Made by a program: the position numbers and the translations under genes
Notes under the pieces: model-generated
Databases searched by the model: none
What the model saw: only the letters and a program-made list of their open reading frames with translations
Told to the model about the DNA's origin: nothing
In this document: positions 25,027-33,231 of the stretch, piece after piece
How the letters are laid out: every line of letters starts with the position of its first letter
How positions within the stretch are numbered: position 1 is the first letter of the stretch
Source of the DNA: Streptomyces sp. AC550_RSS872
GTDB lineage: Bacteria; Actinomycetota; Actinomycetes; Streptomycetales; Streptomycetaceae
Direction: 5' to 3'
DNA length: 40,315 nucleotides
Assembly: GCF_019049285.1 (NCBI RefSeq)
Contig: NZ_JAGMUL010000031.1
Coordinates: forward strand, 1-40,315

Positions 25027-25665
25027 GTGAGCAGGGCAGGCCGCGACCAGGAAACGCCCGCCGCCAGGGCGAAGGCGATGGTGCCGGCGGGGGATGTGCT
25101 GGTTGGTCAGCACGCCGTCTCGCTGGCCGACAGGGCGCCGCGGCCCGGTTATTTCCGCCGCCCCCGCGCCCTGCGGTCCGAGCGCCGCACGCTCGGCAGC
25201 TGGCTGATGCTCCCCGTGAACGCGGCCGCGAGGTTGTATGCCATGACCTGGAATCCGTTCGATGCCTTCTTCGAAGCAGTCATGTGGCGTGAGCCGAAGA
25301 AGCCAGGTGAGCCCTTCCACGGCGGCTGGGACAGCATGGCCGGCCACCTGGCCCGCGCCATCGTCCCTCGGACCCGGAACAGCACGGCTGTGATGCTCCA
25401 GCTGACCGACCGCCGTCTCCAGCTTGTGTACGTGTCCCGCGCCCGCTCCTTCACCGGTGTGCGCGGCCCGGTCGAGGTGGGATGGGTCACTGAACTTCGC
25501 AATGTGACCTATGTCCGCGACCGGAGTGATGTGGTGGGCGGTGACCACGAGATCGGCTTTGTCGACGGTTCATGGTGTTCGGTCCACTTTTGGGGTCACG
25601 GCTGGAGTCGAATGGCGTCGGCGTTTCCGGTCAGATTGAGCCACCTTGATCCGATTCCTGGTTGA
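25027..25665 (+). CDS. Soluble protein of unknown function in the substrate module
   Basis: 212 residues from GTG 25027, with GAGGGG about 9 bases upstream. It has a basic N-terminus, an amphipathic region (WLMLPVNAAARLYAMTWNPF), a beta-rich half (TAVMLQLTDRRLQLVYVSRA, GPVEVGWVTELRNVTYV) resembling a PH-like fold, and a C-terminal GFVDGSWCSVHFWG motif. A 20-codon fragment of that C-terminus recurs at 18050. I do not recognise the family. Confidence 0.75.
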   Translation: MSRAGRDQETPAARAKAMVPAGDVLVGQHAVSLADRAPRPGYFRRPRALRSERRTLGSWLMLPVNAAARLYAMTWNPFDAFFEAVMWREPKKPGEPFHGGWDSMAGHLARAIVPRTRNSTAVMLQLTDRRLQLVYVSRARSFTGVRGPVEVGWVTELRNVTYVRDRSDVVGGDHEIGFVDGSWCSVHFWGHGWSRMASAFPVRLSHLDPIPG

Positions 25666-25805
25666 CCGGGAAGGAATTCCCAGAATTACGGAATTGAGGG
25701 CACAGGCGACTCGGTTCGCGCTCCGGCCGAGTGTTGAAGCGTTCGCAAGTGCGTTGGTAGGTTCACGCCGGTCGAGACACGCCGACCCTCCCGATGAGGT
25801 ATCCC

Positions 25806-26222
25806 TTGGACAGCGCCCGTGACAGTTCCGACAAGCGCGTAGACGACTCCGAGTTCCTGGAGATGACCCAGCAGGACCCCGCACAGGCGAAGATCCTGCG
25901 GCAGTCCCTGGAGCATCTCGCGTCGGGGCTGGGAGGCAGTGCGCTCAAGGAGATGGCCCAGGAGGTCCTCTCCGGGCGTATGGGGCTGCGCGAGGCGGCC
26001 AATGTGTCGGCGTACGCCGAGGAGGCCGTGCAGCAGTCGGCTCCGCTCGCCGAGAAGTGGGCCGCCATGTCCGACCGTGAGCGTGACGAGCTCGCCGCGG
26101 AGGGGCAGCACCGGCTCGAGGAGGAGCGGCGGCAGCTCGAGGAAGAGCGGCGGCGCGCGGAGTCCGAGAACCGGTCGGACACGAAGTCGCGTCACGACGG
26201 GCGCGGCTGGTCCTTGTACTGA
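25806..26222 (+). CDS. LSG-motif T7SS accessory protein (copy 2)
   Basis: 138 residues from TTG 25806, which has GAGGT 5 bases upstream; ATG 25794 overlaps that ribosome site and is less likely. Core: DPAQAKILRQSLEHL, then AQEVLSGRMGLREAA. A coiled coil of repeated LEEERRQ units follows, and the protein ends GRGWSLY. The end matches GGFSLY in the copy at 38213. No signal peptide; probably cytoplasmic. Confidence 0.78.
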   Translation: MDSARDSSDKRVDDSEFLEMTQQDPAQAKILRQSLEHLASGLGGSALKEMAQEVLSGRMGLREAANVSAYAEEAVQQSAPLAEKWAAMSDRERDELAAEGQHRLEEERRQLEEERRRAESENRSDTKSRHDGRGWSLY

Positions 26223-26328
26223 GCTGACGCCGGCCACACGTGGCCATGACTGTCGGCCGCGGCTGCCGGCCGCGGCCGGTCCGGGCCGTACGACCGACGG
26301 GACAGCGGCAGCAGGTGATGGGGGAACT

Positions 26329-27459
26329 GTGGACTTTGATGTGAATCCCGACGCGCTCGACGGCTTCTCGAAGCTGGTGGGACGTGCGGCGGAGAGCGGC
26401 GAGAAAGCCGTTGAGTACGTCGGCCAGCACGCCCAGATCGAGAAGGGCGGCGGGGATCTCTACGACCTTGTCGCGGGAGATCACGACCAGTATGTGAGCG
26501 AGGCCAAGAAGGCCCTGGGCAAGGTTCGGGGCGTACTGGACTCCTCCACGAGGGAACTGGCGGGCTCGGCCAAGTACTACCGGGCGACGGACCGGGACGA
26601 AGCGGCCGCACTCGACGCCACCTATCCGGGCTCCAAGGCGCCGGCCGGTGCTTCCGGAGGGGACCCGCACGACTTCAAGGACGCCAGCGACGCGGGCGAG
26701 ACGCTGAAGCCGCCGGACGGGGACAGCAACAACCCCTTCGTCAAGTACGCGTCGGGCCATGCGGACGAGTTCCAGATGAGTCCGGTGCAGAAGACGCTCG
26801 GCACCGCGCTCGACATAGGCAGCCCTTCGGCGATGGCCGTGGAGGCGTCCAAGCTGCTCTTCGACTTCGACCCCTTCGCCGTCTGCACGAACTGGGTGTT
26901 CGGGGACTGGAACAAGTACAACGACTGCGCCGACGTATGGGCCAATCTCGCGTCCTTCTGTGACGCGGTGGCCGCCAATGTGCGAAAGGGCAACCAGACC
27001 GTCGGTCTCAGCTGGAACGGCAACGCGGCCGACGCCGCCACCGTGTACTTCGACGAGTTCAGCAAGAAACTGGACGAGATCAAGGAGACCTTCGAATCCC
27101 TGCGCCAGTGTTACGCGCAGGCCGCACAGTTGGCGTTCCAGCTCGCTGAATTCCTCAAGTCGTTCCTGGTGTCGTTCTGCGATCTGCTCATCACCTGGAT
27201 GGTCAACATGGCCGCCGCGTGGGCCGTCAACGCGATCCCGGTCGGTGGACAGGTCGCCTCGGCGGGCATGTTCGCGCTGGCCGCGGCACAGGCCCTCCGG
27301 CTCATGCAGATGTGGTCGGAGGCAGCCATGACGTTCGACCGGTTCGCGATGGCGCTGAGCGGCATCGCCCTGGCCGCGTCGGCGGCCATCAACGGTTTTT
27401 CGGCGGCGGACGGATTCCCCGAGGTGAGCTCGAGTGGTTACGACCACCGGGCCGTTTAG
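26329..27459 (+). CDS. Long T7SS substrate with EspC-like N-terminus and second WXG region
   Basis: 376 residues from GTG 26329, with GGGGGA just upstream. Residues 1-90 form an EspC/ESX-type helical domain ending in Y84-R-A-T-D88, a YxxxD signal. A Pro/Gly/Asp linker follows. A second helical domain contains W229-N-G231 (GLSWNGNAADAA). The C-terminal 130 residues are hydrophobic helices (LVSFCDLLITWMVNMAAAWAV; MFALAAAQALRLMQMW) that could insert into a membrane. No toxin domain is present. It ends 21 bases before a small membrane gene. Confidence 0.83.
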   Translation: MDFDVNPDALDGFSKLVGRAAESGEKAVEYVGQHAQIEKGGGDLYDLVAGDHDQYVSEAKKALGKVRGVLDSSTRELAGSAKYYRATDRDEAAALDATYPGSKAPAGASGGDPHDFKDASDAGETLKPPDGDSNNPFVKYASGHADEFQMSPVQKTLGTALDIGSPSAMAVEASKLLFDFDPFAVCTNWVFGDWNKYNDCADVWANLASFCDAVAANVRKGNQTVGLSWNGNAADAATVYFDEFSKKLDEIKETFESLRQCYAQAAQLAFQLAEFLKSFLVSFCDLLITWMVNMAAAWAVNAIPVGGQVASAGMFALAAAQALRLMQMWSEAAMTFDRFAMALSGIALAASAAINGFSAADGFPEVSSSGYDHRAV

Positions 27460-27480
27460 CGGACAAAGAGGTCAGGATCG

Positions 27481-27765
27481 ATGAGTTTCTTTGGCGGGAC
27501 CGATGACTTGGAGCGCTTCCTTACACGGTCGTGCTATTTGAGCGTCGTGTCCGTGCCGGCCTCATGGGGCCTCATGATCTTCCTCATCGGGGACAGTGGC
27601 TGGCGATTCAGCTTCCTGTTGAGTGCCGTCCTGCCGCTGATCGCCGCTTACCTGGGGATCCGCGCCAAACGGGAGATCCGTACGGCCATGTCGGCTACGG
27701 CGTTCGGACTCGCCCTCGTCTCACTGCCGTTGATGCTGGGACTGGCGCATCTCGAAGGCTCGTAG
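27481..27765 (+). CDS. Small three-helix membrane protein
   Basis: 94 residues. Helices are about residues 20-37 (LSVVSVPASWGLMIFLIG), 43-60 (FSFLLSAVLPLIAAYLGI) and 70-88 (SATAFGLALVSLPLMLGL). A GAGGTCAGGATCG ribosome site precedes ATG 27481. It follows the long substrate by 21 bases and is probably co-transcribed. No family recognised. Confidence 0.75.
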   Translation: MSFFGGTDDLERFLTRSCYLSVVSVPASWGLMIFLIGDSGWRFSFLLSAVLPLIAAYLGIRAKREIRTAMSATAFGLALVSLPLMLGLAHLEGS

Positions 27766-27801
27766 CGATCGGCGCGCCGTCCGAGGGTGGTCGTCGACCG
27801 A

Positions 27802-27807
27802 TAGGCT
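27802..27807 (+). promoter_or_regulatory. -10 element for an apparently leaderless gene
   Basis: TAGGCT ends 8 bases before ATG 27816, and no ribosome site is present. This spacing puts the transcription start at or next to the ATG. The paralog at 36953 has TACGCT with the same 8-base gap. I see no clear -35. Confidence 0.5.
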
Positions 27808-27815
27808 CGGCTGCC

Positions 27816-28235
27816 ATGACGACGCACGACGGTAACGCGGCGAACAGGTCGGACGGGACGGGTAGGTCGGACGGATCGGCCAGGTCGGGCGGGCGCCCTC
27901 TGTCCTCCGGTGCGAGCACGGACGAGTTGCGGGCCGGGTTCCGGGCTCAGGGCCGGTCGGAGGTCGTGGAGGAGGGGCGGCGGGACGCGCGGCAGGCGCG
28001 GGGGATGTACGCGGGCTTCGCCGGGCTGGTCGCCGTCACCTGCCTGGTCCTGATCGTCGTACGCCTCGGGCAGGGCGATGCGCTCGGCGTCTGGGTGGCG
28101 ACGTATGCCGTGGGCGTGGCGCTCGGCGGTTGGGGTTTTGTGCTGGGCCGGATCGGTCACACGCGGTGGGCGATGTTGGTCACCTGCATCGGGGCGGCGT
28201 TGGCGGGGCTTGGCGACAGTCCCGTTTTCCGCTGA
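27816..28235 (+). CDS. Two-helix membrane protein, paralog of the gene at 36953
   Basis: 139 residues. A charged cytoplasmic N-terminus (MTTHDGNAANRS, ELRAGFRAQGRSEVVEEGRR) is followed by helices GFAGLVAVTCLVLIVVRL and WVATYAVGVALGGWGFVLG, then a third short one (WAMLVTCIGAALAGL). The protein at 36953 shares the first bases of the coding sequence, the helix order and the R-x-G-x-T-R loop. Likely leaderless. Function unknown. Confidence 0.78.
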   Translation: MTTHDGNAANRSDGTGRSDGSARSGGRPLSSGASTDELRAGFRAQGRSEVVEEGRRDARQARGMYAGFAGLVAVTCLVLIVVRLGQGDALGVWVATYAVGVALGGWGFVLGRIGHTRWAMLVTCIGAALAGLGDSPVFR

Positions 28236-28290
28236 GGCGGGTTCAGTTCAGTTACCGACCGGGCACCTGGCGGTGGCCGCCCGGACCGGC

Positions 28291-28352
28291 ACCTGAACGG
28301 ACGTCAAAGGGACCTGAACAGACGTCAAAGGGATGTGAACACAGACGTCACG
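28291..28352. repeat. Three tandem repeats of about 21 bases
   Basis: ACCTGAACGGACGTCAAAGG (28291) and the same with one change (28312) are followed by a degenerate third copy (28333, ATGTGAACACAGACGTCACG). Each holds a GACGTC palindrome. They lie between convergent genes and run into the stop of the gene at 28348. Confidence 0.85.
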
Positions 28353-29091
28353 CCTGGCGGCGCCTGCTGCCGATGAGATAGGCGAGGCCCCAGGCGGCGG
28401 CCGCGGCGAGCACGAGGCCCAGCGGGGAGAACCAGTCGACTCCGCCCTCGGTCTCGTTGTTCCACCAGGCCTTGGCCGGGATAAGGGGGTCGGCCTCCAT
28501 CATGTCCCCGATGGCGGCGGGCGATTGGCGGTCGGCGATGATGAGCGGAAGGGCGTTGGTGTAGCCGAAGAAGGCGCCGAGCGCGGCGATCACGGCTCCG
28601 CTGATGTGGGCGCCGGTGTTGCGGTGACCCACCAGACCGATCAGGCAGCCGACAACCGCGCCGTTCAGCAGCGCGTGGCCCAGGTAGAGGGTGTTGGCCG
28701 TCGTGAGCGTCTGGTCCTCGTAAGTGGCCAGGATGAGACCGCTGTAGAGCATCGAGACGATGACCGAGGCGAAGAACCCGAGGAAGACCGCGCCGACCGG
28801 ATGACCGCCCGCGGTAGGCCGCTGCCCGAAGGGGGGCCCCTGGAACGGCGGTGCCGGCTGCATCGGATACATCGGCTGCATCGGGTGCACAGGCGGCTGC
28901 CCCGGCACCGGCGGCGGAGCTCCGTGGTGCATCGGCGGTTGGCCGGGGGCCTGCATCGGGGGCTGTCCCGGAGCCGACGGGGGGCCGAATCCTGGTGCCT
29001 GCTGTGGTGGGGTGGGCTGGTTGTACGGGTTGTTGGGAGAGTGCGGTGGCTGTGAAGGCGGCGGTGGCGGTTGGAACGGCGGCTGAGTCAT
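28348..29091 (-). CDS. Pro-rich multi-helix membrane protein
   Basis: 247 residues. The first 95 are Pro/Gln/Met-rich (PPFQPPPPPSQPP; repeated PGQPPM and MQPMYP). Four helices follow (VGAVFLGFFASVIVSMLYSG; YLGHALLNGAVVGCLIGLVG; ISGAVIAALGAFFGYTNALP; PLGLVLAAAAAWGLAYLIG). The tail RRRQA is basic. Pro-rich cytoplasmic tails recur on several proteins in this window. No family recognised. Confidence 0.78.
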   Translation of the reverse strand: MTQPPFQPPPPPSQPPHSPNNPYNQPTPPQQAPGFGPPSAPGQPPMQAPGQPPMHHGAPPPVPGQPPVHPMQPMYPMQPAPPFQGPPFGQRPTAGGHPVGAVFLGFFASVIVSMLYSGLILATYEDQTLTTANTLYLGHALLNGAVVGCLIGLVGHRNTGAHISGAVIAALGAFFGYTNALPLIIADRQSPAAIGDMMEADPLIPAKAWWNNETEGGVDWFSPLGLVLAAAAAWGLAYLIGSRRRQA

Positions 29092-29367
29092 CGGATTCCC
29101 ACGGAGTGAACTGACTGGAGCAGCAAGCTATCAGTGAGATCAGGAGGGGGCCGTCGGAGCCGGAGCGGGCTGCGTGAAGGGCGGTCTTTGGAGTTGGGAA
29201 CGTGGTGGACGTGTAGAGGTGTCGGAGACGCACCGTGAAACACCTACGCGGTTGCCCGCGAGCGACCGCAGGGCCGCTTCGACCGGCTTGACCTGCATGA
29301 ACAGGCCTCGCCAAGATCTCCTGAGTCAGTGGGCGGCGCGGGCGTCACGTAGAAGAACGGGACGGCA

Positions 29368-29967
29368 TTGAAGACGGACGCGAGCGGCGGGCGGAATCTA
29401 CGGAAGGCCGGACCGCGAGAGCCCCGCCTCATCGGCTTCGCTGCCACGAGGCAACGGAGCCCCGGCAGCCGTATCGGTTCCGGAATACTGGGCCTTCTCA
29501 CCCTCCTCTTCAGCCTGATTCTCGTCGGCGTGGGATACGCGGAAGGCCCGGACAAGGTGTCCGGCGGCAGGCAAGGGACGATCACCGTCGAGCGTTGCGG
29601 CAGGGACGTCATCGGGGACGACGTGGAGTGCTCGGGCACCTTCCGCTCCGACGACGGCACGCTCCGCTCCGACGTCGAGGACTTCGAGCCCGGCGAGGAC
29701 GCCGACCGGGGCGAGGAGTTCCAGGTGGTGGGCGACGACACGGGGTATTTCAGGCGCGGCACCACCACCTCGTTCTACGTCGAGGCCGTCAAGGTCTGGT
29801 TCGTCGCCGCCACCATGTTCGGAGTGGCGCTCTTCCCGGTGAGCGCCGCGTTCCGCCGGGCGGGGCGCCCCATGCGGCGCGGGACGTTCGTCGCCGGCCT
29901 CAGCCTGCTGTTCGGCGGGTTGCTGGGCTGCGGGGTGTGTGCGCTGGTGAATGCGGTGATCAGTTAG
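29368..29967 (+). CDS. Membrane protein with extracytoplasmic Cys-pair domain (paralog D)
   Basis: 199 residues from TTG 29368; no ATG or GTG gives a full-length protein and the ribosome site is weak. First helix: GSGILGLLTLLFSLILVGVGYA. External motif: QGTITVERC, then VECSGTFRSDDG. An acidic stretch and two helices follow (VWFVAATMFGVALFPVSAAF; FVAGLSLLFGGLLGCGVCALV). This is the fourth copy of the Cys-pair family. It converges with the NTPase-SUKH-4 gene 25 bases away. Confidence 0.78.
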   Translation: MKTDASGGRNLRKAGPREPRLIGFAATRQRSPGSRIGSGILGLLTLLFSLILVGVGYAEGPDKVSGGRQGTITVERCGRDVIGDDVECSGTFRSDDGTLRSDVEDFEPGEDADRGEEFQVVGDDTGYFRRGTTTSFYVEAVKVWFVAATMFGVALFPVSAAFRRAGRPMRRGTFVAGLSLLFGGLLGCGVCALVNAVIS

Positions 29968-29991
29968 CGGGTCCGGTAAGGCAACTGAGCC

Positions 29992-32133
29992 TCAGTCGGT
30001 TTCCGAAAGGCCGGCCATCCAGAGACCCGCTGCCGTTCCCGCCTCATCGATGCTGGACAGCGAAATCTCCAAGTCGTCCCTGATGGCCTCGCGTTCGACA
30101 CGGCTGCCGGCCGACGCCAGCATGCAGCGGGCGACGACGTAGTGCTGGAGCAGCTCGATGAAGGAGGCCAGGCTGTCTGCGACCAACTCGGCCTGCCCAC
30201 CAACACCGCCCCGTCCTGCGGACAGCAGAAAGACCTGGCCCGTGGAACCTTGGAGTGCCACCTCGCCCCCGCCCCACACGCCGAACGTGTAGTACGTCCC
30301 ATGCGGGGCACCGGCCGGGAGGCTCTCCGCGTCCAGTGGCGTCAGGCCCTGCTCGTCCAGCGCCAGGAGCCTCATCTCGACGCCTTCGAAGGCGGGCAGG
30401 CCGGCTTCCGTCAGGATGCGGCACGTGTCGGGGTCCGTCACGTCCTCGGGGAGCCGTTCGGAGGGCAGACGGCGGACGACGCCCGGTTCGAAGAGGGCAG
30501 GGTCGTAGGCGCCTTGCGGCTGTCGCGCTCTGTCCTGCAAGGCGCAGACGAAGTTGCGGTCGTCGAGCATCGGCTCACCGTGCACCGTGCCCAGTACGGG
30601 CGCGTGTGCCGAGCCCGTGGCTTCGACGGCGAAGATGCCGCCGAGGCCGGTCACCACTGTGACGTCGCCTACCGCTACCTGGTCCGAGACGAAGGGAGCG
30701 CTCAAGGAGTCGTACTCGGTCAGATCGATCCAGGCGGGGGTGACATCGCGTTCGACGTCCGGAAGCCACAGCGGCTCCCGCACGCCGGGCGTGGGTACGG
30801 AGTCCGGCCAGGGACCGGCGAGCGCCTCGCCGGTGCCGGCATCCCATACGCGATACCTCCGGTCCCAGTCGCCTTGTGCGATCACGGCCGTTCGCCCGGG
30901 CCAGTAGTCGTCGGGGGCGACGGCGAGCTGATGCAGAGGGCCGGGCCGTACGAACGCCGCGCTCATCGCTCCCGGAGGCCGCCAGTGCGCCCAGCGCACC
31001 CGCCAGGGGAGGTTCAGCCCGGAGGCAGCGATGTCGGCGGCGGTCGCGTGGTCGCCGCGCGCCGTACTCATCAGGTGCAGCCAGGAGGCCCATTCGCCCT
31101 GTGACAGGGAGTCGACCCCGCACATCCACAGATTGACGGCGTCTCCGCCGGGGGAGCCGTGGTCGACCCGGTAAGGGTCGTCGCAGTGGGCCGCGTCGAT
31201 CAGGGCGACCTGGTCGAGGTGGGCGACCAGACGGCCGGAGCGCTGCACGGAGTCGAACTGCCCGGCCTGCACGGCGTGCATGGCCAGCCCCTGTGACAGG
31301 TACAGGGCTGTTGCCACGTCCGCCGCAGGTCGCGTCCGGAGCCAATCGACGAACGCCAGGTTCACCGCACGTACGACTTCGGGATCGTTGTCGCGCCGAA
31401 GGGCTTCAGCGACGCGCTCATCGCGGAAGGAGACCCAGCCGTCGGTATCCGCCTCCAACAGTTCGCTCGCGGACTCAAGCGCTACGGCGACATCGACGAC
31501 CGGTCGGCCCGTCTGCGACTCCAACGCCTGGGCGAGCGCCGTCCATACGGTCAGTGGAGCACGGCGTACCTCGGCCAGGGCAAGCGCACGCAGCGCATCG
31601 GCGTCCACACCGGCGAGTTGCTGTCGCTCCGGCCTCTCTTGGCCTGCCGCCGGCTGGATGGCAACCACCAGGTTCCCGTGCCAGGCCCGGGCATCGGGCA
31701 GGTCTCGTTCGATCACCACCTTCAAGCGCCCGGCCACGGCCAGCTCGATCGCGAAGCGGTGCACCATGCGTTCGGGTTCCGAGGAGCGTCGGGTCCGGCC
31801 TGCCCGCTGAGCGTTGGCGATGACGACCAGGCCGCCGGCGAACGACGAGTCCCCCAAGGCCCAGCCCCAGTCGGCACGGCGTTCCTGCGGAAAGTCGACT
31901 CCGGCCGCCTGCATGACCTGTGCGACGAGGTCCTCGGAGGTCAGGCCGGTGGCGTCCAGGAGTAGTGCGCCGGGGACGGCATCGCGCAGCCGAAGCAGCG
32001 TGCGGGTTCTTCCGGAGTCGTGAGGACCGACCAGTTCGGCCACCCCACTTGTTTCTTTGTTCTGCCACTCCAACAGCTCGGCAAGACATTGTTCGGCCGG
32101 CACGGGTGAAGGGCTGGGAATAGCGGTGCTCAT
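29992..32133 (-). CDS. NTPase-like protein fused to a SUKH-4 immunity domain (copy 1)
   Basis: 713 residues. G36-P-H-D-S-G-R-T43 is a degenerate P-loop with Arg in place of Lys. GGLVVIANAQRAGRTRRSSE (about 100-119) sits where Walker B is expected, with Ala-Asn instead of Asp-Glu. A helical middle follows, then a WD-like blade (RYRVWDAGTGEALAGPW). The C-terminal 160 residues (VVRRLPSERLPEDVTDPDTC, YYTFGVWGGGEVAL) match the SUKH-4 immunity family. SUKH proteins neutralise secreted polymorphic toxins. Last gene of a four-gene operon. Loss of the catalytic acid suggests nucleotide binding without strong hydrolysis. Confidence 0.8.
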   Translation of the reverse strand: MSTAIPSPSPVPAEQCLAELLEWQNKETSGVAELVGPHDSGRTRTLLRLRDAVPGALLLDATGLTSEDLVAQVMQAAGVDFPQERRADWGWALGDSSFAGGLVVIANAQRAGRTRRSSEPERMVHRFAIELAVAGRLKVVIERDLPDARAWHGNLVVAIQPAAGQERPERQQLAGVDADALRALALAEVRRAPLTVWTALAQALESQTGRPVVDVAVALESASELLEADTDGWVSFRDERVAEALRRDNDPEVVRAVNLAFVDWLRTRPAADVATALYLSQGLAMHAVQAGQFDSVQRSGRLVAHLDQVALIDAAHCDDPYRVDHGSPGGDAVNLWMCGVDSLSQGEWASWLHLMSTARGDHATAADIAASGLNLPWRVRWAHWRPPGAMSAAFVRPGPLHQLAVAPDDYWPGRTAVIAQGDWDRRYRVWDAGTGEALAGPWPDSVPTPGVREPLWLPDVERDVTPAWIDLTEYDSLSAPFVSDQVAVGDVTVVTGLGGIFAVEATGSAHAPVLGTVHGEPMLDDRNFVCALQDRARQPQGAYDPALFEPGVVRRLPSERLPEDVTDPDTCRILTEAGLPAFEGVEMRLLALDEQGLTPLDAESLPAGAPHGTYYTFGVWGGGEVALQGSTGQVFLLSAGRGGVGGQAELVADSLASFIELLQHYVVARCMLASAGSRVEREAIRDDLEISLSSIDEAGTAAGLWMAGLSETD

Positions 32134-32153
32134 GACGGACTGCGCTGACTCCT

Positions 32154-33161
32154 TCAGATGGGCAGAGCGCCCTTGAAGCGGGCGCCCGGTATGGCGGGGT
32201 GGGTCGTGGCGAGCCAGCCGTGGCCGTGGGTGCCGGACGCGGGCATGCGACCGGGTTCGACGGAGAGGTTGTCGGCTGCGGTGAGGGCGTCGGGGACGCC
32301 CTCGGCGTATTCCTCGGCCTCGTCCTCGTCGACGTACTTCCTGTACTCCAGCTCGAAAGGCAGTGGCTCTCCCTGGAACCGCGGGTGATCGTAACTGCCG
32401 AAGCTTCGCACCTGGTGGCCTTCGCGGGAGACATACCAGTTCTCGGCGGAGTTGTACGGGTCGAGAATGTAGAAGTGAGCCTCACCGCATCGCTCGCTGA
32501 GCTTGTCGGCCAGCGCGAAGCCGTCGAGCTGATCGATGAACGAGTTTCCCCAGAGCATGCACCAGTTCTGGATCGGAACGTCCGTCAGCAACGTCTCGAA
32601 CGCCGGTGTGATGAACACCCGGTAGGCGGTCCGTGTCCTCTCCCGGGCATCCCGGAATTCCAGGGAGTCGGTGGCTTTGGTGGCGGCGGCCACGCCCATG
32701 ACCGTGGTGGCCGGCCGAAGGTCGTGCAGGCCGAGAGCGGCTACGGCGTCGTCGAGCCGGTCCGCCGGGAAGGCCAGCCAGCGGCCGGCCTCCGACGGGA
32801 CTCTCACCGGGCGCTCGTCCTCGAGCTTGATCCGCACGAGACGCTCGACGGCACCGAGGTCACCGTCGTCCAGGTACTCGGCGCCCCCGAGGTCGACCAG
32901 GACCTTCAGGGCGCTGCCGCGCAAGTGCCCAGGCCCCCGTCGCCGGATCTCCCGCAGACGTGGCACCGCCTGATCGCCCAGCCTGTGGAGGACGGACTCG
33001 GCACCCCACTTCAGTCGGGACGGGCCGTCTTCTCCGGCATAGGGCAGCAGAGTGTCGACCACCTGTACGCCGAGGGCGACCAGCTGGTCCTCGGCGGCTC
33101 GCCACACACTGCGATCGTCATCGGTGAGGTCGCGGACGAGTGCGTCGAAGGGGGACGGCAT
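32154..33161 (-). CDS. HEAT-like protein in the immunity operon
   Basis: 335 residues from ATG 33161, with GAGGT 6 bases upstream. The N-terminal 100 residues are HEAT-like helices (DRSVWRAAEDQLVALGVQVV; LKWGAESVLHRLGDQAVPRL). The C-terminal half is a mixed fold with SAENWYVSREGHQVRSFGSY and a conserved-looking W/Y-rich core. No signal peptide. It lies 20 bases upstream of the NTPase-SUKH-4 gene. Immunity-type function is inferred from context only. Confidence 0.75.
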   Translation of the reverse strand: MPSPFDALVRDLTDDDRSVWRAAEDQLVALGVQVVDTLLPYAGEDGPSRLKWGAESVLHRLGDQAVPRLREIRRRGPGHLRGSALKVLVDLGGAEYLDDGDLGAVERLVRIKLEDERPVRVPSEAGRWLAFPADRLDDAVAALGLHDLRPATTVMGVAAATKATDSLEFRDARERTRTAYRVFITPAFETLLTDVPIQNWCMLWGNSFIDQLDGFALADKLSERCGEAHFYILDPYNSAENWYVSREGHQVRSFGSYDHPRFQGEPLPFELEYRKYVDEDEAEEYAEGVPDALTAADNLSVEPGRMPASGTHGHGWLATTHPAIPGARFKGALPI

Positions 33162-33231
33162 GGATGTACCTCGGTTGGGGTTCGTTCGGGCCGGTCTGCT
33201 CGTCCTCGTCTTCCGCAGCGGACGATGCCCC

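Noticed and set aside
28291..28352. CRISPR array
   Set aside because: The repeats abut without spacers and there are no cas genes.
28325..29314. 329-residue minus-strand frame opposite and across the Pro-rich membrane gene
   Set aside because: Out-of-frame reading of the real gene; no membrane helices or motif.
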